This document shows, in pieces, positions 52,153 to 60,914 of a stretch of 64,000 bases of DNA (positions are counted from its first letter, which is position 1; each line of letters starts with the position of its first letter). The stretch spans positions 156,009-220,008 of the forward strand of contig JAFAFA010000152.1 in NCBI GenBank assembly GCA_023423695.1, read 5' to 3'. Source of the DNA: Pseudomonadota bacterium (GTDB taxonomy: Bacteria; Pseudomonadota; Alphaproteobacteria; Azospirillales; Azospirillaceae). Below the pieces are notes generated by a model. The model saw nothing but the letters and a program-made list of their open reading frames with translations, searched no databases and had not been told where the DNA came from. Position numbers and translations under genes: made by a program.

Positions 52153-52761
52153 TCAGCACCGGTTCACGCCGGGCAGCCGGTAGAGGAGCGTCTTGATGTA
52201 TTCCTGCCGGACATGCTCACCGTCGGGGTCCCAGCGGAGCATCTCCCGAACCGGCGGTGGCTCGCCACTTTGCGCCATCATCACCACCATGTCGGGTGCA
52301 CTCCGAACAAAGCAGCGCCGCGCCCGCGCCGTGTGCCACCAGGACGTCACGACGATGACGCTGCGCGCGCTGACCGCGTGGAGGATTTCGCTTGAGAAGG
52401 CGGCATTCTCGGCGGTGTTGCCGGAGCGGCACTCGACCAGGATGGCGTCCGGGGCGACGCCGCCGGCGTGCAGCCGGGCCGCCGCATCCTGGCAGTCGCC
52501 GTCGCCGCTGACGATGATGCGGGGCGCCAGCCCGGCGCGGTAGAGCGCGGCAGCCCGATCCGGCCGCCCCACGGCCTCCCCGCCCAGGACGACAATGGCG
52601 TCGGCCGGCTGAAGCGGCGTCCGCACGGCCAGGAGGCGGTGCGCCTCCACATGCAGCCCGACATAAACGCCCGCCAACAGCAGGGCGCCGGTTCCCGACA
52701 AGGCCAGGAAGCGCCACAGCGGGAAGCGCCGGCTGCGGCTCGGCGAAGGAAGGATGGTCAC
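52153..52761 (-). CDS. YdcF/ElyC-like DUF218 domain protein
   Basis: A 202-residue protein with one N-terminal membrane anchor (FLALSGTGALLLAGVYVGLH, about 18-37) and a periplasmic DUF218 domain: ADAIVVLGGEAVGRPDRAAA near 53, ECRSGNTAENAAFS near 110 and VIVVTSSWHTARAR-like VTSWWHTARAR near 137. DUF218 proteins affect envelope polysaccharide metabolism or lipid-carrier use. The start is a GTG at 52761 overlapping the GT2 stop (GTGA); the frame stays open to 53067 only as overlap with that gene. Confidence 0.85.
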   Translation of the reverse strand: MTILPSPSRSRRFPLWRFLALSGTGALLLAGVYVGLHVEAHRLLAVRTPLQPADAIVVLGGEAVGRPDRAAALYRAGLAPRIIVSGDGDCQDAAARLHAGGVAPDAILVECRSGNTAENAAFSSEILHAVSARSVIVVTSWWHTARARRCFVRSAPDMVVMMAQSGEPPPVREMLRWDPDGEHVRQEYIKTLLYRLPGVNRC

Positions 52762-53588
52762 ACCGAGAGCCCCCGCTCGCGGCGCTCGATTTCCATGACC
52801 TTCAGCTCGATCATGTATTCGTAGATCGCCAGCATCCGGCAATAGGTGTAGCCCTGCCAGCCGTCGAGAAAGCCGAGACGCAGCAGGTACATGTAGACGA
52901 AGCGCAGCAGCGACCGGCAGGGCAGCCGAAAGCTCAGCTCCTTCAGCAGCCGGCGGCGCGCCACGGCGTTCCCGACCAAGGAACGCCAGTCGAGACGCGA
53001 GCCGCGCAGGCTGCGCAGGGATTCGATTGCCTCCTGCTGGGAATAGCGGTTGTGCTTGTCGAACCAAGCCTGGAGACCGTTGTTGAAGGAGTAGTGGTGG
53101 AAATGGCTTTCCAGCCGTCCCTCCTCACCGTCGACCACGGCGACCGGATTGACGATGCGTTCGAAGCGCACCTTGTCCGGCTGGTAGAAGCGCAAGACCC
53201 AGACCGGGTAGATGCCGCAATGGCGCAGCCAGCGGCCGCAGAAGAAGTTGCGGTAGCGCAGCCGGTAGGCGACCGGAATCAGCGACTGGTCGTCGGCGAT
53301 GCGAAGCAGCTCGTCACGCAGCTCCGGAGTCACGATCTCGTCGGCATCGGAATAGTAGACCCACTTGTTCTTGAACGGGATCTCCTTTGACGCCCAGTTT
53401 TGGTGCGCGGACCAATTGTCGAACCGGCGCTGGATCACCCGCGCACCGAACGATCTGGCGATCTCCACCGTCCGATCGGAGCTGAACGAGTCGAGCACGA
53501 CGATGTCGTCGCTCCACTTGACCGCCTCAAGGCAAGCCGGGAGGTTGCGCTCTTCGTTCAGGGTAAGAATGAGTACGGAAACACCCAT
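52758..53588 (-). CDS. family 2 glycosyltransferase (LPS-core WaaE/KdtX-like)
   Basis: A 276-residue GT-A enzyme. VSVLILTLNEERNLPACLEA at the start, DDIVVLDSFSSDRTVEIARS near 27, NWASKEIPFKNKWVYYSDAD near 64-83 and the acceptor-side RLRYRNFFCGRWLRHCG match the WaaE/KdtX type. The last 100 residues hold the helical FVYMYLLRLGFLDGWQGY motif typical of this group. The ATG at 53588 has TGAGGA 8 bases upstream; a GTG at 53603 overlapping the acetyltransferase stop is an alternative. Confidence 0.9.
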   Translation of the reverse strand: MGVSVLILTLNEERNLPACLEAVKWSDDIVVLDSFSSDRTVEIARSFGARVIQRRFDNWSAHQNWASKEIPFKNKWVYYSDADEIVTPELRDELLRIADDQSLIPVAYRLRYRNFFCGRWLRHCGIYPVWVLRFYQPDKVRFERIVNPVAVVDGEEGRLESHFHHYSFNNGLQAWFDKHNRYSQQEAIESLRSLRGSRLDWRSLVGNAVARRRLLKELSFRLPCRSLLRFVYMYLLRLGFLDGWQGYTYCRMLAIYEYMIELKVMEIERRERGLSV

Positions 53589-53599
53589 GGTTCGGGTCC

Positions 53600-54244
53600 T
53601 CACCAGGTTGGAAGCTCGCCGACCATCATCCGCTTGGCGATCGCCCGGGCCGGGTGGCCACCGGCGATGGTCCAGTCCGCCACGTTCTCCAGGACGGTCG
53701 AGCGTGCCTGCACCATCGCGCCCTCGCCGATCTTGACGCCGGGGGCGACGAACACGTCGGCTGCGACCCAGGCCAGCGGGCCGATCTCGACCGGCTTGGT
53801 GACCAGCGGCATCTGGAACTGGCGAAAATCATGGCTCGCCGAGCACAGGAAGCTGTATTGGCTGACCGTGGCATAGGCACCCAGCGAGATGCGGTCGACA
53901 CAATAGCAATCGACGTAATGCGACAGTGAGGCGTGATCGCCCATCTCCAGGTTCCACGGGGCAAAGATCCGGACCGAGGCATGGATGATGGCTCCCCGTC
54001 CCAGCCTTGCGCCAAACAGGCGCAGCAGGAAGCGCCGCCAGCCATGGCAGATTTTGGGCGAGGGGCGGAACAGCAGGAGCCAGACCACCCCCCAAAGGGC
54101 GCGGCCGAGCCGGTTGCGCAGTGACAGCGAACTGGGGCGGATGCGCGCGCCCGGACCATCGGAGGGAGCATCGAGGCGGGCATCGGTGGGAATGCCAGGG
54201 TGGAAGCCGCCGGCGACGGAGGAGGTTTCGGGATGGGCGGTCAT
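53600..54244 (-). CDS. hexapeptide-repeat acetyltransferase (WcaF-like)
   Basis: A 214-residue acyltransferase with the left-handed beta-helix hexapeptide pattern from about residue 85 (GRGAIIHASVRIFAPWNLEM, then ISLGAYATVSQYSFLCSASH with the catalytic His, then GPLAWVAADVFVAPGVKIGE). The N-terminal 45 residues are polar, followed by LWGVVWLLLFRPSPKICHGW as in colanic acid acetyltransferase WcaF. It would O-acetylate a sugar in the repeat unit using acetyl-CoA. It overlaps the GT4 gene upstream by four bases. Confidence 0.9.
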   Translation of the reverse strand: MTAHPETSSVAGGFHPGIPTDARLDAPSDGPGARIRPSSLSLRNRLGRALWGVVWLLLFRPSPKICHGWRRFLLRLFGARLGRGAIIHASVRIFAPWNLEMGDHASLSHYVDCYCVDRISLGAYATVSQYSFLCSASHDFRQFQMPLVTKPVEIGPLAWVAADVFVAPGVKIGEGAMVQARSTVLENVADWTIAGGHPARAIAKRMMVGELPTW

Positions 54245-55548
54245 GGTCTTTCTCCAGGGCGGCCGGAACCGGCCGAGGCGAGCGCCAGCAGGGAGCGCTC
54301 ACGCAGCATGCGCAGCAGATTCTTGATCCGGCGCGGAACGAAGCGGCGCAGCCCACCGTCGGTCAGCCCGGCCGGGTAGCCCCACCGGCTGAGCGGCAGC
54401 GGCTCGACGATGGGTGGCGGACGGCGGCGCACCTCCTGCAGCAGATCCGCATAGGCGTCGGCGGCCTGGCTGGCGCCGAACCGCCTTGTCACCTCCAACC
54501 TTGCGGCCGTCGACAGGCGCTCCAGCAGGCCGGGCTCCATGATCAGACTGAGAATCGCCAATGCTGCCTGATCCGGCGCACCGACGGGGAAAAGCAGGCC
54601 GGTGCGCCCGTGATCGACCACGGCGTCGGTCACACCGCGGATCGCCGAGGCCACGGGCACGCATCCGGCCGCCATCGCCTCGGCGAGCGTCAGGCCGAAC
54701 CCCTCGAAGCGCGACGGGAACACCAGCACGTCGTGCTCCGCCATGAGGATGGGCACCCGCTCCGCCGGGACCGCACCGAGGAAGCGCACCTGCCCGCCGA
54801 AGCAGGCGCAGTTCCGGCGCAGGGCTTCGAGGTCGGGACCGTCGCCGCCCACCGTCAACTCGCAGGGCAGGCCGTCCAGCCGCTGCAGGATGTGGGGCAG
54901 CCAGAGCACGCCCTTGGAGGCGTCCTCGACCCGTCCCAGGCTGAGCAGCCGCAGCGGCGCCTGGGCGGTGATCAGCGGCCGCGCTCGGCGCGGCGCATCC
55001 GGCGTCGCGATGGCGTTCAAAATGACATGCGTGCGCTCGGGCGCGAAGCCGTGCCGGGCCACCAAGTCATCGCGGATGCGCGGCGAGACGCAGACGGTGG
55101 CATGGACCCAATCACGGATCGCGGCCGCGGCGGCATAGGTGGCCGGCGTGATGTTGTGGACCACCATGATCCGGAGCACGCGCCGGTCCAGGTAGCGGAC
55201 TGCGTTGGTCTGGACCCGGTCGGCGAGGACGTTCACGAACACCGCGTCATAGCCGTCCTGCTCGATGTGATCGATCAGGGCGGCAGCTTGGCTGCGCTCC
55301 TCGCTCTCTTGCGGCGCCACGACCGTGCCGTGGCCCATCTCGGACGGCCACGGGGTGTGGAGCAGCGCCCTGGATGCCGCGCTGCCAGCGCCGATCCAGC
55401 GCAGCGCGATCCCCCTGGCAGCCAGCCCCGGGCGCAGGCTGCGGAACACCGAATAGGTGCCGCCGAGATGGGGGAGGCCGAAGAATCCGGCGGTCAGGCT
55501 CCCGGATTCCCCCGCGGTGTCGCCTCCCGGGAAGGACGGTTCGCTCAC
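54241..55548 (-). CDS. family 4 glycosyltransferase
   Basis: A 435-residue GT-B enzyme. The acceptor-domain loop is FFGLPHLGGTYSVFRSL near residues 22-38, VVHNITPATYAAAA follows near 130, and the donor domain has RLLSLGRVEDASKGVLWLPH near 204 and the EX7E region PSRFEGFGLTLAEAMAAGCV near 277-296. The C-terminus is Arg-rich and basic, which may contact the membrane. It overlaps both the WecA-like gene and the acetyltransferase gene by four bases. Confidence 0.9.
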   Translation of the reverse strand: MSEPSFPGGDTAGESGSLTAGFFGLPHLGGTYSVFRSLRPGLAARGIALRWIGAGSAASRALLHTPWPSEMGHGTVVAPQESEERSQAAALIDHIEQDGYDAVFVNVLADRVQTNAVRYLDRRVLRIMVVHNITPATYAAAAAIRDWVHATVCVSPRIRDDLVARHGFAPERTHVILNAIATPDAPRRARPLITAQAPLRLLSLGRVEDASKGVLWLPHILQRLDGLPCELTVGGDGPDLEALRRNCACFGGQVRFLGAVPAERVPILMAEHDVLVFPSRFEGFGLTLAEAMAAGCVPVASAIRGVTDAVVDHGRTGLLFPVGAPDQAALAILSLIMEPGLLERLSTAARLEVTRRFGASQAADAYADLLQEVRRRPPPIVEPLPLSRWGYPAGLTDGGLRRFVPRRIKNLLRMLRERSLLALASAGSGRPGERP

Positions 55549-56630
55549 GACACGCGTTCCCGCAAGGCGATGGTACTACGGGCCGGAACCCGGACCCATT
55601 TCCAGCCGGCCAGGACGAACCAGGAATGGGCGGCGAGAGGCAGGGCAAGACCCCAGAACATGATGTAGTCAGGCAATCCCATGGCGACGCCGAGCAAGCC
55701 GCAGCTGCCGAGTATGAAAGCCAGCGCGATCAGGATGAAGGCCGCCGCGCGCGGTGAAAAACCGCAGTCGAGCAGCACATGGTGCAAATGGATGCGGTCG
55801 GCCGAGAACGGGGAACGCCCTCTGACGAGCCGGCGGACGATCACGCTGATCATGTCGATCCCGGGCAGCGCCACGATCCACAGCAAGGCAGCCGGCGCCG
55901 CTCCAGTCCCCACCGGCCCCTGCGAAAGACGCACTGCCAGGAAGGCGAGGAAGGCACCGACCATCATGCTGCCGGCATCGCCAAGGAACACTTCGGCGCG
56001 GCTGCGCCAGCGATGGCGCAGGTTGAACAGCAGGAAACCGGAGAGTGCGCAGGCCAGGGTGAGCGCCAGCGTGACCAGCTCCAACCGGCCTTCCAGCGCC
56101 GCCACCGCGGCGAGCCAGAGCAGACCGACACCGGCAACCCCGCCGGCGACGCCGTCAAGCCCGTCGATCATGTTGAAGGCATTGATCGAGCCGACCACGA
56201 ACAGGACGGTCAGCGGCACCGCGGCGCTTTCCAGCGCGATCACGCCCCAGCCGAGCAGGTCACCCAGATGGGCCACCGTGGTCGTCTGGTCCGGCATGAT
56301 CATCACCAGCGTCGCGATGATCTGGCCGAGCAGCTTCACCCGTGCATCCATGCCGTTGCGATCGTCGACGACACCAAGCGCCACCAGCAGCGCCAATCCA
56401 GTGAAGAACGGCATCAGAGCCCCGTTGAGACCTGGGCCGAGCAGGACGGACAGTGTGAGGGCGACGAAGATGGCGATACCGCCCACCATCGGCACCGCTC
56501 CTTCGTGCTGCTTGCGGCCGGCCGGGAGGTCGAGAAGACCGAGCCGTGGCGCAAGCCTTTGCAGGCAGGTGATCATGCCGACACAGATCAAGAAGGCGTT
56601 GAGCAGGATCATCATGGGCAAGGTCATCAT
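55545..56630 (-). CDS. MraY/WecA-family initiating glycosyl-1-phosphate transferase
   Basis: A 361-residue polytopic membrane enzyme that would load the first sugar-1-phosphate onto undecaprenyl phosphate. Diagnostic motifs are RKQHEGAVPMVGGIAIFVAL near residue 39, the Asp pair in VVDDRNGMDARVKL near 87, INAFNMIDGLDGVAGGVAGV near 149, FLGDAGSMMVGAFLAF near 210 and HLHHVLLDCG near 280. The ATG at 56630 has GGGAG 7 bases upstream. It is the first gene of the leftward operon ending in the polymerase, so this operon probably builds and polymerises the repeat. Confidence 0.93.
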   Translation of the reverse strand: MMTLPMMILLNAFLICVGMITCLQRLAPRLGLLDLPAGRKQHEGAVPMVGGIAIFVALTLSVLLGPGLNGALMPFFTGLALLVALGVVDDRNGMDARVKLLGQIIATLVMIMPDQTTTVAHLGDLLGWGVIALESAAVPLTVLFVVGSINAFNMIDGLDGVAGGVAGVGLLWLAAVAALEGRLELVTLALTLACALSGFLLFNLRHRWRSRAEVFLGDAGSMMVGAFLAFLAVRLSQGPVGTGAAPAALLWIVALPGIDMISVIVRRLVRGRSPFSADRIHLHHVLLDCGFSPRAAAFILIALAFILGSCGLLGVAMGLPDYIMFWGLALPLAAHSWFVLAGWKWVRVPARSTIALRERVS

Positions 56631-56989
56631 GGATCGACTCCCGTCGCCCGCGCCGGCCGGTGGCGGGAACCGCCGCCGGCAGCACTCAGGGGCCTTGTTC
56701 CGGTAGGGATTGCGGGACCCGCAGCTCGCCTGGGCGACATGCTCTGCCGACCGGCATGTGGGGGGCCGGGAAAGCTTAGCTGCCACGGCAACGGCAGGCG
56801 ATTTGACGATTTGCCTGAAGGCCATGAGGTTTTCGACGTAGGCGGCGGCGGTTCTGCCGGTGGGCGTATAAGGCGTTGTGGGTAACCGCATCAGCCCGCA
56901 GTCGGGGGCATGGAACAGACACCCTCAGATCTGGTGAGCACCTCCACCCGAAAGGGATCGGACCCGGCTGCCTGCTCTGTGCCGGGCTC

Positions 56990-57210
56990 CATCACCCACC
57001 GTCCAGCTTTCCCGGCTGGTGAACAACCTCAAAGGCGTGTCCAGTCATCGCTTACGGCAACAGAACTTTCCGAAAGTGAAGCGCAGATTCTGAGGTGACC
57101 ATATTCGAAAGTCCATCCTGTTTCGCCGCGTCTTGCGGCGGCACTCCGCCGGAGATCGTGAAGCAATACATTAAGAAGCAGCACGAACAACTGAAAGAGT
57201 GCGCAAAAAG
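56990..57210 (+). pseudogene. relic of an IS200-family TnpA transposase
   Basis: The C-terminal third of a Y1 transposase can be read across damage: VQLSRLVNNLKGVSSHRLRQ followed by QNFPKVKRRF and a TGA (57090-57092) where Trp is expected, then in another frame SPSCFAASCGGTPPEIVKQY and IKKQHEQLKE. A further shift separates HHPP from VQLSRL at the 5' side. The catalytic HUH motif region upstream is not recognisable. It lies in the large spacer between wecA-like and LuxR genes, same orientation as the TnpB relic 6.3 kb away. Confidence 0.8.
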
Positions 57211-57794
57211 AGAAAGAATACGCCCATCTCGACCGCAATGGCTCTGGTTTGCGACGCTGGAATTTTGGACCATCAAGGCCCCTCGTCCTCCTGCCTGCCC
57301 ATCCTCTCGCCACCCTCACCATTGGCGATTTTGAGGCGCCTTCTTGGGTAACCCTTTTCTCGTGCTCCGTGGCTGCAGCTACCGCCACGGAGGGGAAATC
57401 CGCCCAATATCTCTTCTCACTCCTCACCCCTCTGAGAGGATGATCCACTTTCTCGCAAATGCGGTATCGGAACAGGGCAAAAAAGCCCACAACATTAGCC
57501 CTCAGGAATTTAAAAATCCGTAGGCTTATTGGTATTGTTTGTTTGAAATTAGATGCAACCCCGAGTTTTGGAGCAATCCCTTCCGAAACCACCTGGGCAC
57601 CTGGGCATTTCCTCAAAAAAACGCTTGGTGCGCTGGGTGAGCGCGGCCTGCTCCAGGGGACATCCTGGGAGATTGCACAACGGCCATGGAGCGGTGCCAA
57701 CGACGGTACCTGCCCCCAAGGAACGGTCAATCATTGTCGAACAATCGATGGAATGAGAGCGGAGTGCATGCCGCTTTAACATCAGGGGGGCAGG
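57211..57794. other. GC-poor regulatory spacer before the LuxR gene
   Basis: This stretch, with 56631-56989, makes up the rest of a 1.16-kb spacer. It is clearly less GC-rich than the genes, especially 57420-57620. A perfect palindrome ATTGTCGAACAAT lies at 57733-57745, about 50 bases before the LuxR-family start, a candidate operator. No coding frame is convincing. Promoters for the divergent wecA operon and the regulator are expected here but could not be fixed. Confidence 0.45.
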
Positions 57795-58613
57795 ATGAAT
57801 AGGTTAAGAGAAGCCGTCATGCTCGTTCAGCCGGCGGCCGGGGACGCGGTGCGAAGCGAGACCCGCGCGGTCGGCCTGCAGGAAGCGCCCTGCGAGCCGG
57901 GCGGCGTTGCCCTGGCGTCACGGTGGCAGCGCCTTCCCTGCGAGGTGCAGCGGTCCGTTCTCCTGATCGATGGCCGTCAGTTGACACTCGAGTGCTTTGC
58001 CTCCTGGCTCGAACCCAGGGTTCTCGAGCTGTCTATCACGGCCTGCGCGTCAGTGGAGGCGGTGGCCAGGCAAAGCAACCTGACCAGCGCGACCGTCGCC
58101 CTGATCCTGCTCAATTTGGGAGGGCGGCTGGTGTCCGACCCGAGGTCGGCCGAAGAGCTGGGCATGCTTGAGGAACTGCTGCCGGGCGTGCCGGTGATCA
58201 TCATCTCCGATCATGAGGACACGCAGCACATCGTCGATGCGTTCGACTGCGGCGCCCGCGGCTACATCCCGACCAGCACCGCGATTTCAGTGGTGGTCGG
58301 CGCTATCCGCCTGGTTGATTCAGGTGGCGTCTTCATTCCGGCGAGCGCGCTCACCACGCTCGCCCGCCACCAGAAAGCACGGTTGCCGGCATCGGGGATG
58401 GCCACGGACACAGCGCCGCGCTGCTTCACCCACCGCCAAGGCCAAGTGCTGGCCTGCCTCAGGGAAGGCAAGCCGAACAAGCTGATCGCGCATGAGCTCA
58501 ACATGTGTGAGAGCACGGTCAAGGTCCATGTCTGGCACATCATGAAGAAGCTGGGCGCCACCAACCGGACGCAGGTCGCCTACCTGACCAACAGCCTCTT
58601 CCACGAAAAGTGA
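57795..58613 (+). CDS. LuxR-family regulator with a degenerate receiver domain
   Basis: A 272-residue regulator. Residues about 52-180 have the receiver fold (SVLLIDGRQLTLECF; PGVPVIIISDHEDTQHIVDA; CGARGYIPTS), but the phospho-acceptor position reads LILLNLGGR with Asn instead of Asp, and the conserved Lys after GY is replaced by Pro/Thr. The acidic pair at the start is a single Asp. The C-terminal LuxR HTH is intact (CFTHRQGQVLACLREGKPNK, then STVKVHVWHIMKKLGATNRT). It precedes the Wzc-type kinase by 58 bases and probably controls the export genes by phosphorylation-independent means. Confidence 0.9.
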   Translation: MNRLREAVMLVQPAAGDAVRSETRAVGLQEAPCEPGGVALASRWQRLPCEVQRSVLLIDGRQLTLECFASWLEPRVLELSITACASVEAVARQSNLTSATVALILLNLGGRLVSDPRSAEELGMLEELLPGVPVIIISDHEDTQHIVDAFDCGARGYIPTSTAISVVVGAIRLVDSGGVFIPASALTTLARHQKARLPASGMATDTAPRCFTHRQGQVLACLREGKPNKLIAHELNMCESTVKVHVWHIMKKLGATNRTQVAYLTNSLFHEK

Positions 58614-58671
58614 AACACGCCCCCTTTAGGGTTCCCAGACCAAATTGGTTAAAAAACAAGGGCTTTCCGCG

Positions 58672-60906
58672 ATGGGTGAGAGCTATTTGGAGTCGAAGGA
58701 AAGCGGCGTCTTCGACGTCTTGGGAATGCTGCGCAGGCGCAAGTTTATCATCGCCATTCCGATCCTTCTCGGCGCCACGATCGGCTGGATGGCAACCTGG
58801 AACCAGATCACGAGCTATCAGGCCAGCGCCGTGGTGATGGTCGACACCCGCAAGGTGGAGGTCATCAACATCAACTCGGTGATGTCCCACCTGCCCCAGG
58901 ACAACACGGTTCTCCGCAGCGAGTTGGACCTGATTTCCTCGCGTCTGCTTGCCGGGCGCATCGTTGACCGGCTCGATCTGATGCATGACCCCCATCTGAT
59001 CTCTGACCGCACCCAAGCCCCGCCCTGGGTGACGGCGTTGAGGTATCTGCAGGCGGCGCTGGCCGGACGATTTCCACAAGCCAGCCACTTGCTCACGGCA
59101 GCCCTGCCCGCCCCGGCTGCCGCGCCGGCTGCGCCGACGCGCGACCAGACGATCGACCATCTGCTGTCCGGTCTGCGTGTCAGCAACGACGGGAGGTCCT
59201 ACACCATCGTCATCAGCTTCACCTCGCCCGACCCGTCCTATGCGGCCCGCGTCGCCAACACCGTCGCCGAGGAGTATCTGGTCCTCCAGACCGAGATGAA
59301 GTCGACCGCGACACGCCAAGCCAATGCCTGGCTCGGCCAGCGGCTGGGCGAGCTACGCCAGACCCTTGAGACGTCGGAGCAGGCGGTCGAGGCGTACCGC
59401 CAGAAGGAAGGGTTGTTCGAAACCGAGGGCAAACTGATCGACGCCAGCCGCCTCGCCACCCTGAGCCAGCGGCGCGACGAGGCCCGCCTGCGCCGGCTCG
59501 GGGCCGAGGCGCGCCTCGCCTCAGCCCAGGCGCTGATCAGCCGGGGACCAACGGCCGGCGATGTGAGCGAGACCGCGGGATCGGAGATCCTGCGCAACCT
59601 GCGCCAGCAGGAGATCGATCTGCGCCGCAAGATCGCCGATTTGGCCAGCCGCGCCAACGACCGCCACCCTGCGATGATCGCACTCCAAAATGACTTGGCG
59701 GTGCTGCGCCAGCGTATCCAGGAGGAAGCGGTCCGGACCGTCAAGACGTTGAGCAACGAGGTCGAGATCGCACGGGCGCAGGAGGTGAGCCTGGAGGAGA
59801 CGCTGACCGGGTTGAAGGAGAACCAGGGCAAGGCCGGCAGCGGGACGCTCGTTCTGCGCCAACTCGTCCGCGAGGCCGAAGCGAACCGCAGCATCTATGA
59901 GGTGGTGCTCAACCGCTACAAGGAGATCGCCGAGCAGGTCGACCTGCAGCGTCCCGACGCCAGCATCATCTCCCCGGCGGCGATACCGAGCGACCCCGCC
60001 CCATCGCGCCGGCTGCCCGTCATCGTGATCGGCGGCATCGGCGGGGCGCTGCTGGGCATTCTATTGGCGCTGCTGCGTGAACGGCGCGACCAGCCGGTGC
60101 GCAGCGTTCCCGACCTCGAACGCGCCACCGGCATTCCGGTAATCGGGCTGGTGCCCGACATCGGCCGCGGCTGGCTGCGGCATCCGGAGGACAGCATCAG
60201 CCAGGGCACTGGCGGCGCCTTGCGCGATGCGCTGTGCGTCACCCAGATCGCCATTCGTCCGCAGGCGCGCGACTGCACCAAGATCGCCGCGCCGCGGCCG
60301 CATGTGCTCCTGGTCACCTCGGCCCTGGCGCATGAGGGCAAGACGACCTTCAGTATCGCCATGGCACGGATGCTCGCCATGGACGGCAAGCGGGTCATCC
60401 TGATCGACGCCGATCTCCGCCGCCCCCGCGTCGGTGCTGCCCTGGGAAACAAGGCTGGAGACGGGCTGGTCGACCTGCTGACCCGCAACTGGCCGCTGGA
60501 GGAGGCCGTCTGTGTCGATCCGAAGACCGGACTTCATTATCTGCCGGCGCACCGGGGGATCGAGAACCCGCAAGCTGCCTTGTCGGGAGACGTGTTCCAG
60601 CAGTTGATCCGGGACTGCTCGCGCCTTTACGACGCCATCATCATCGACACGCCCCCGGTCATGCTGGCGCCCGATGCGGCCGTCGTCGCCCCGCTGGCCG
60701 ATGCTTGCGTCTTTATGGCCCGTTGGGGCCGCACTCCCGTGGAGAGCGTGTTGGCCGGGCTCCGCCTTCTCCATCTTTGCAAGGTCAAGGTGAGCGGGAT
60801 CGTGCTCAACCGCGTCTGCCAGACGCGCCACCCGGCCTACGCCCCCTACCGCGGACAGGAGATCTATCCGCCGCTCCGACCGGCCTCATCGCAGATCGAT
60901 GGGTAG
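58672..60906 (+). CDS. Wzc-type tyrosine autokinase / polysaccharide co-polymerase
   Basis: A 744-residue inner-membrane protein that controls chain length and export. An N-terminal Wzz domain has the first membrane helix (FIIAIPILLGATIGWMATW, about 25-43), a long coiled coil spans about 215-400, and the second helix is near 448-465 (VIVIGGIGGALLGILLALL). The BY-kinase domain has Walker A LAHEGKTTFSIAMARML, Walker A' ILIDADLRRPRV and Walker B AIIIDTPPV. The C-terminus holds three close tyrosines in AYAPYRGQEIYPP, probable autophosphorylation sites. The ATG at 58672 is preferred to a TTG at 58645. Confidence 0.93.
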   Translation: MGESYLESKESGVFDVLGMLRRRKFIIAIPILLGATIGWMATWNQITSYQASAVVMVDTRKVEVININSVMSHLPQDNTVLRSELDLISSRLLAGRIVDRLDLMHDPHLISDRTQAPPWVTALRYLQAALAGRFPQASHLLTAALPAPAAAPAAPTRDQTIDHLLSGLRVSNDGRSYTIVISFTSPDPSYAARVANTVAEEYLVLQTEMKSTATRQANAWLGQRLGELRQTLETSEQAVEAYRQKEGLFETEGKLIDASRLATLSQRRDEARLRRLGAEARLASAQALISRGPTAGDVSETAGSEILRNLRQQEIDLRRKIADLASRANDRHPAMIALQNDLAVLRQRIQEEAVRTVKTLSNEVEIARAQEVSLEETLTGLKENQGKAGSGTLVLRQLVREAEANRSIYEVVLNRYKEIAEQVDLQRPDASIISPAAIPSDPAPSRRLPVIVIGGIGGALLGILLALLRERRDQPVRSVPDLERATGIPVIGLVPDIGRGWLRHPEDSISQGTGGALRDALCVTQIAIRPQARDCTKIAAPRPHVLLVTSALAHEGKTTFSIAMARMLAMDGKRVILIDADLRRPRVGAALGNKAGDGLVDLLTRNWPLEEAVCVDPKTGLHYLPAHRGIENPQAALSGDVFQQLIRDCSRLYDAIIIDTPPVMLAPDAAVVAPLADACVFMARWGRTPVESVLAGLRLLHLCKVKVSGIVLNRVCQTRHPAYAPYRGQEIYPPLRPASSQIDG

Positions 60907-60914
60907 GTGCGGCC

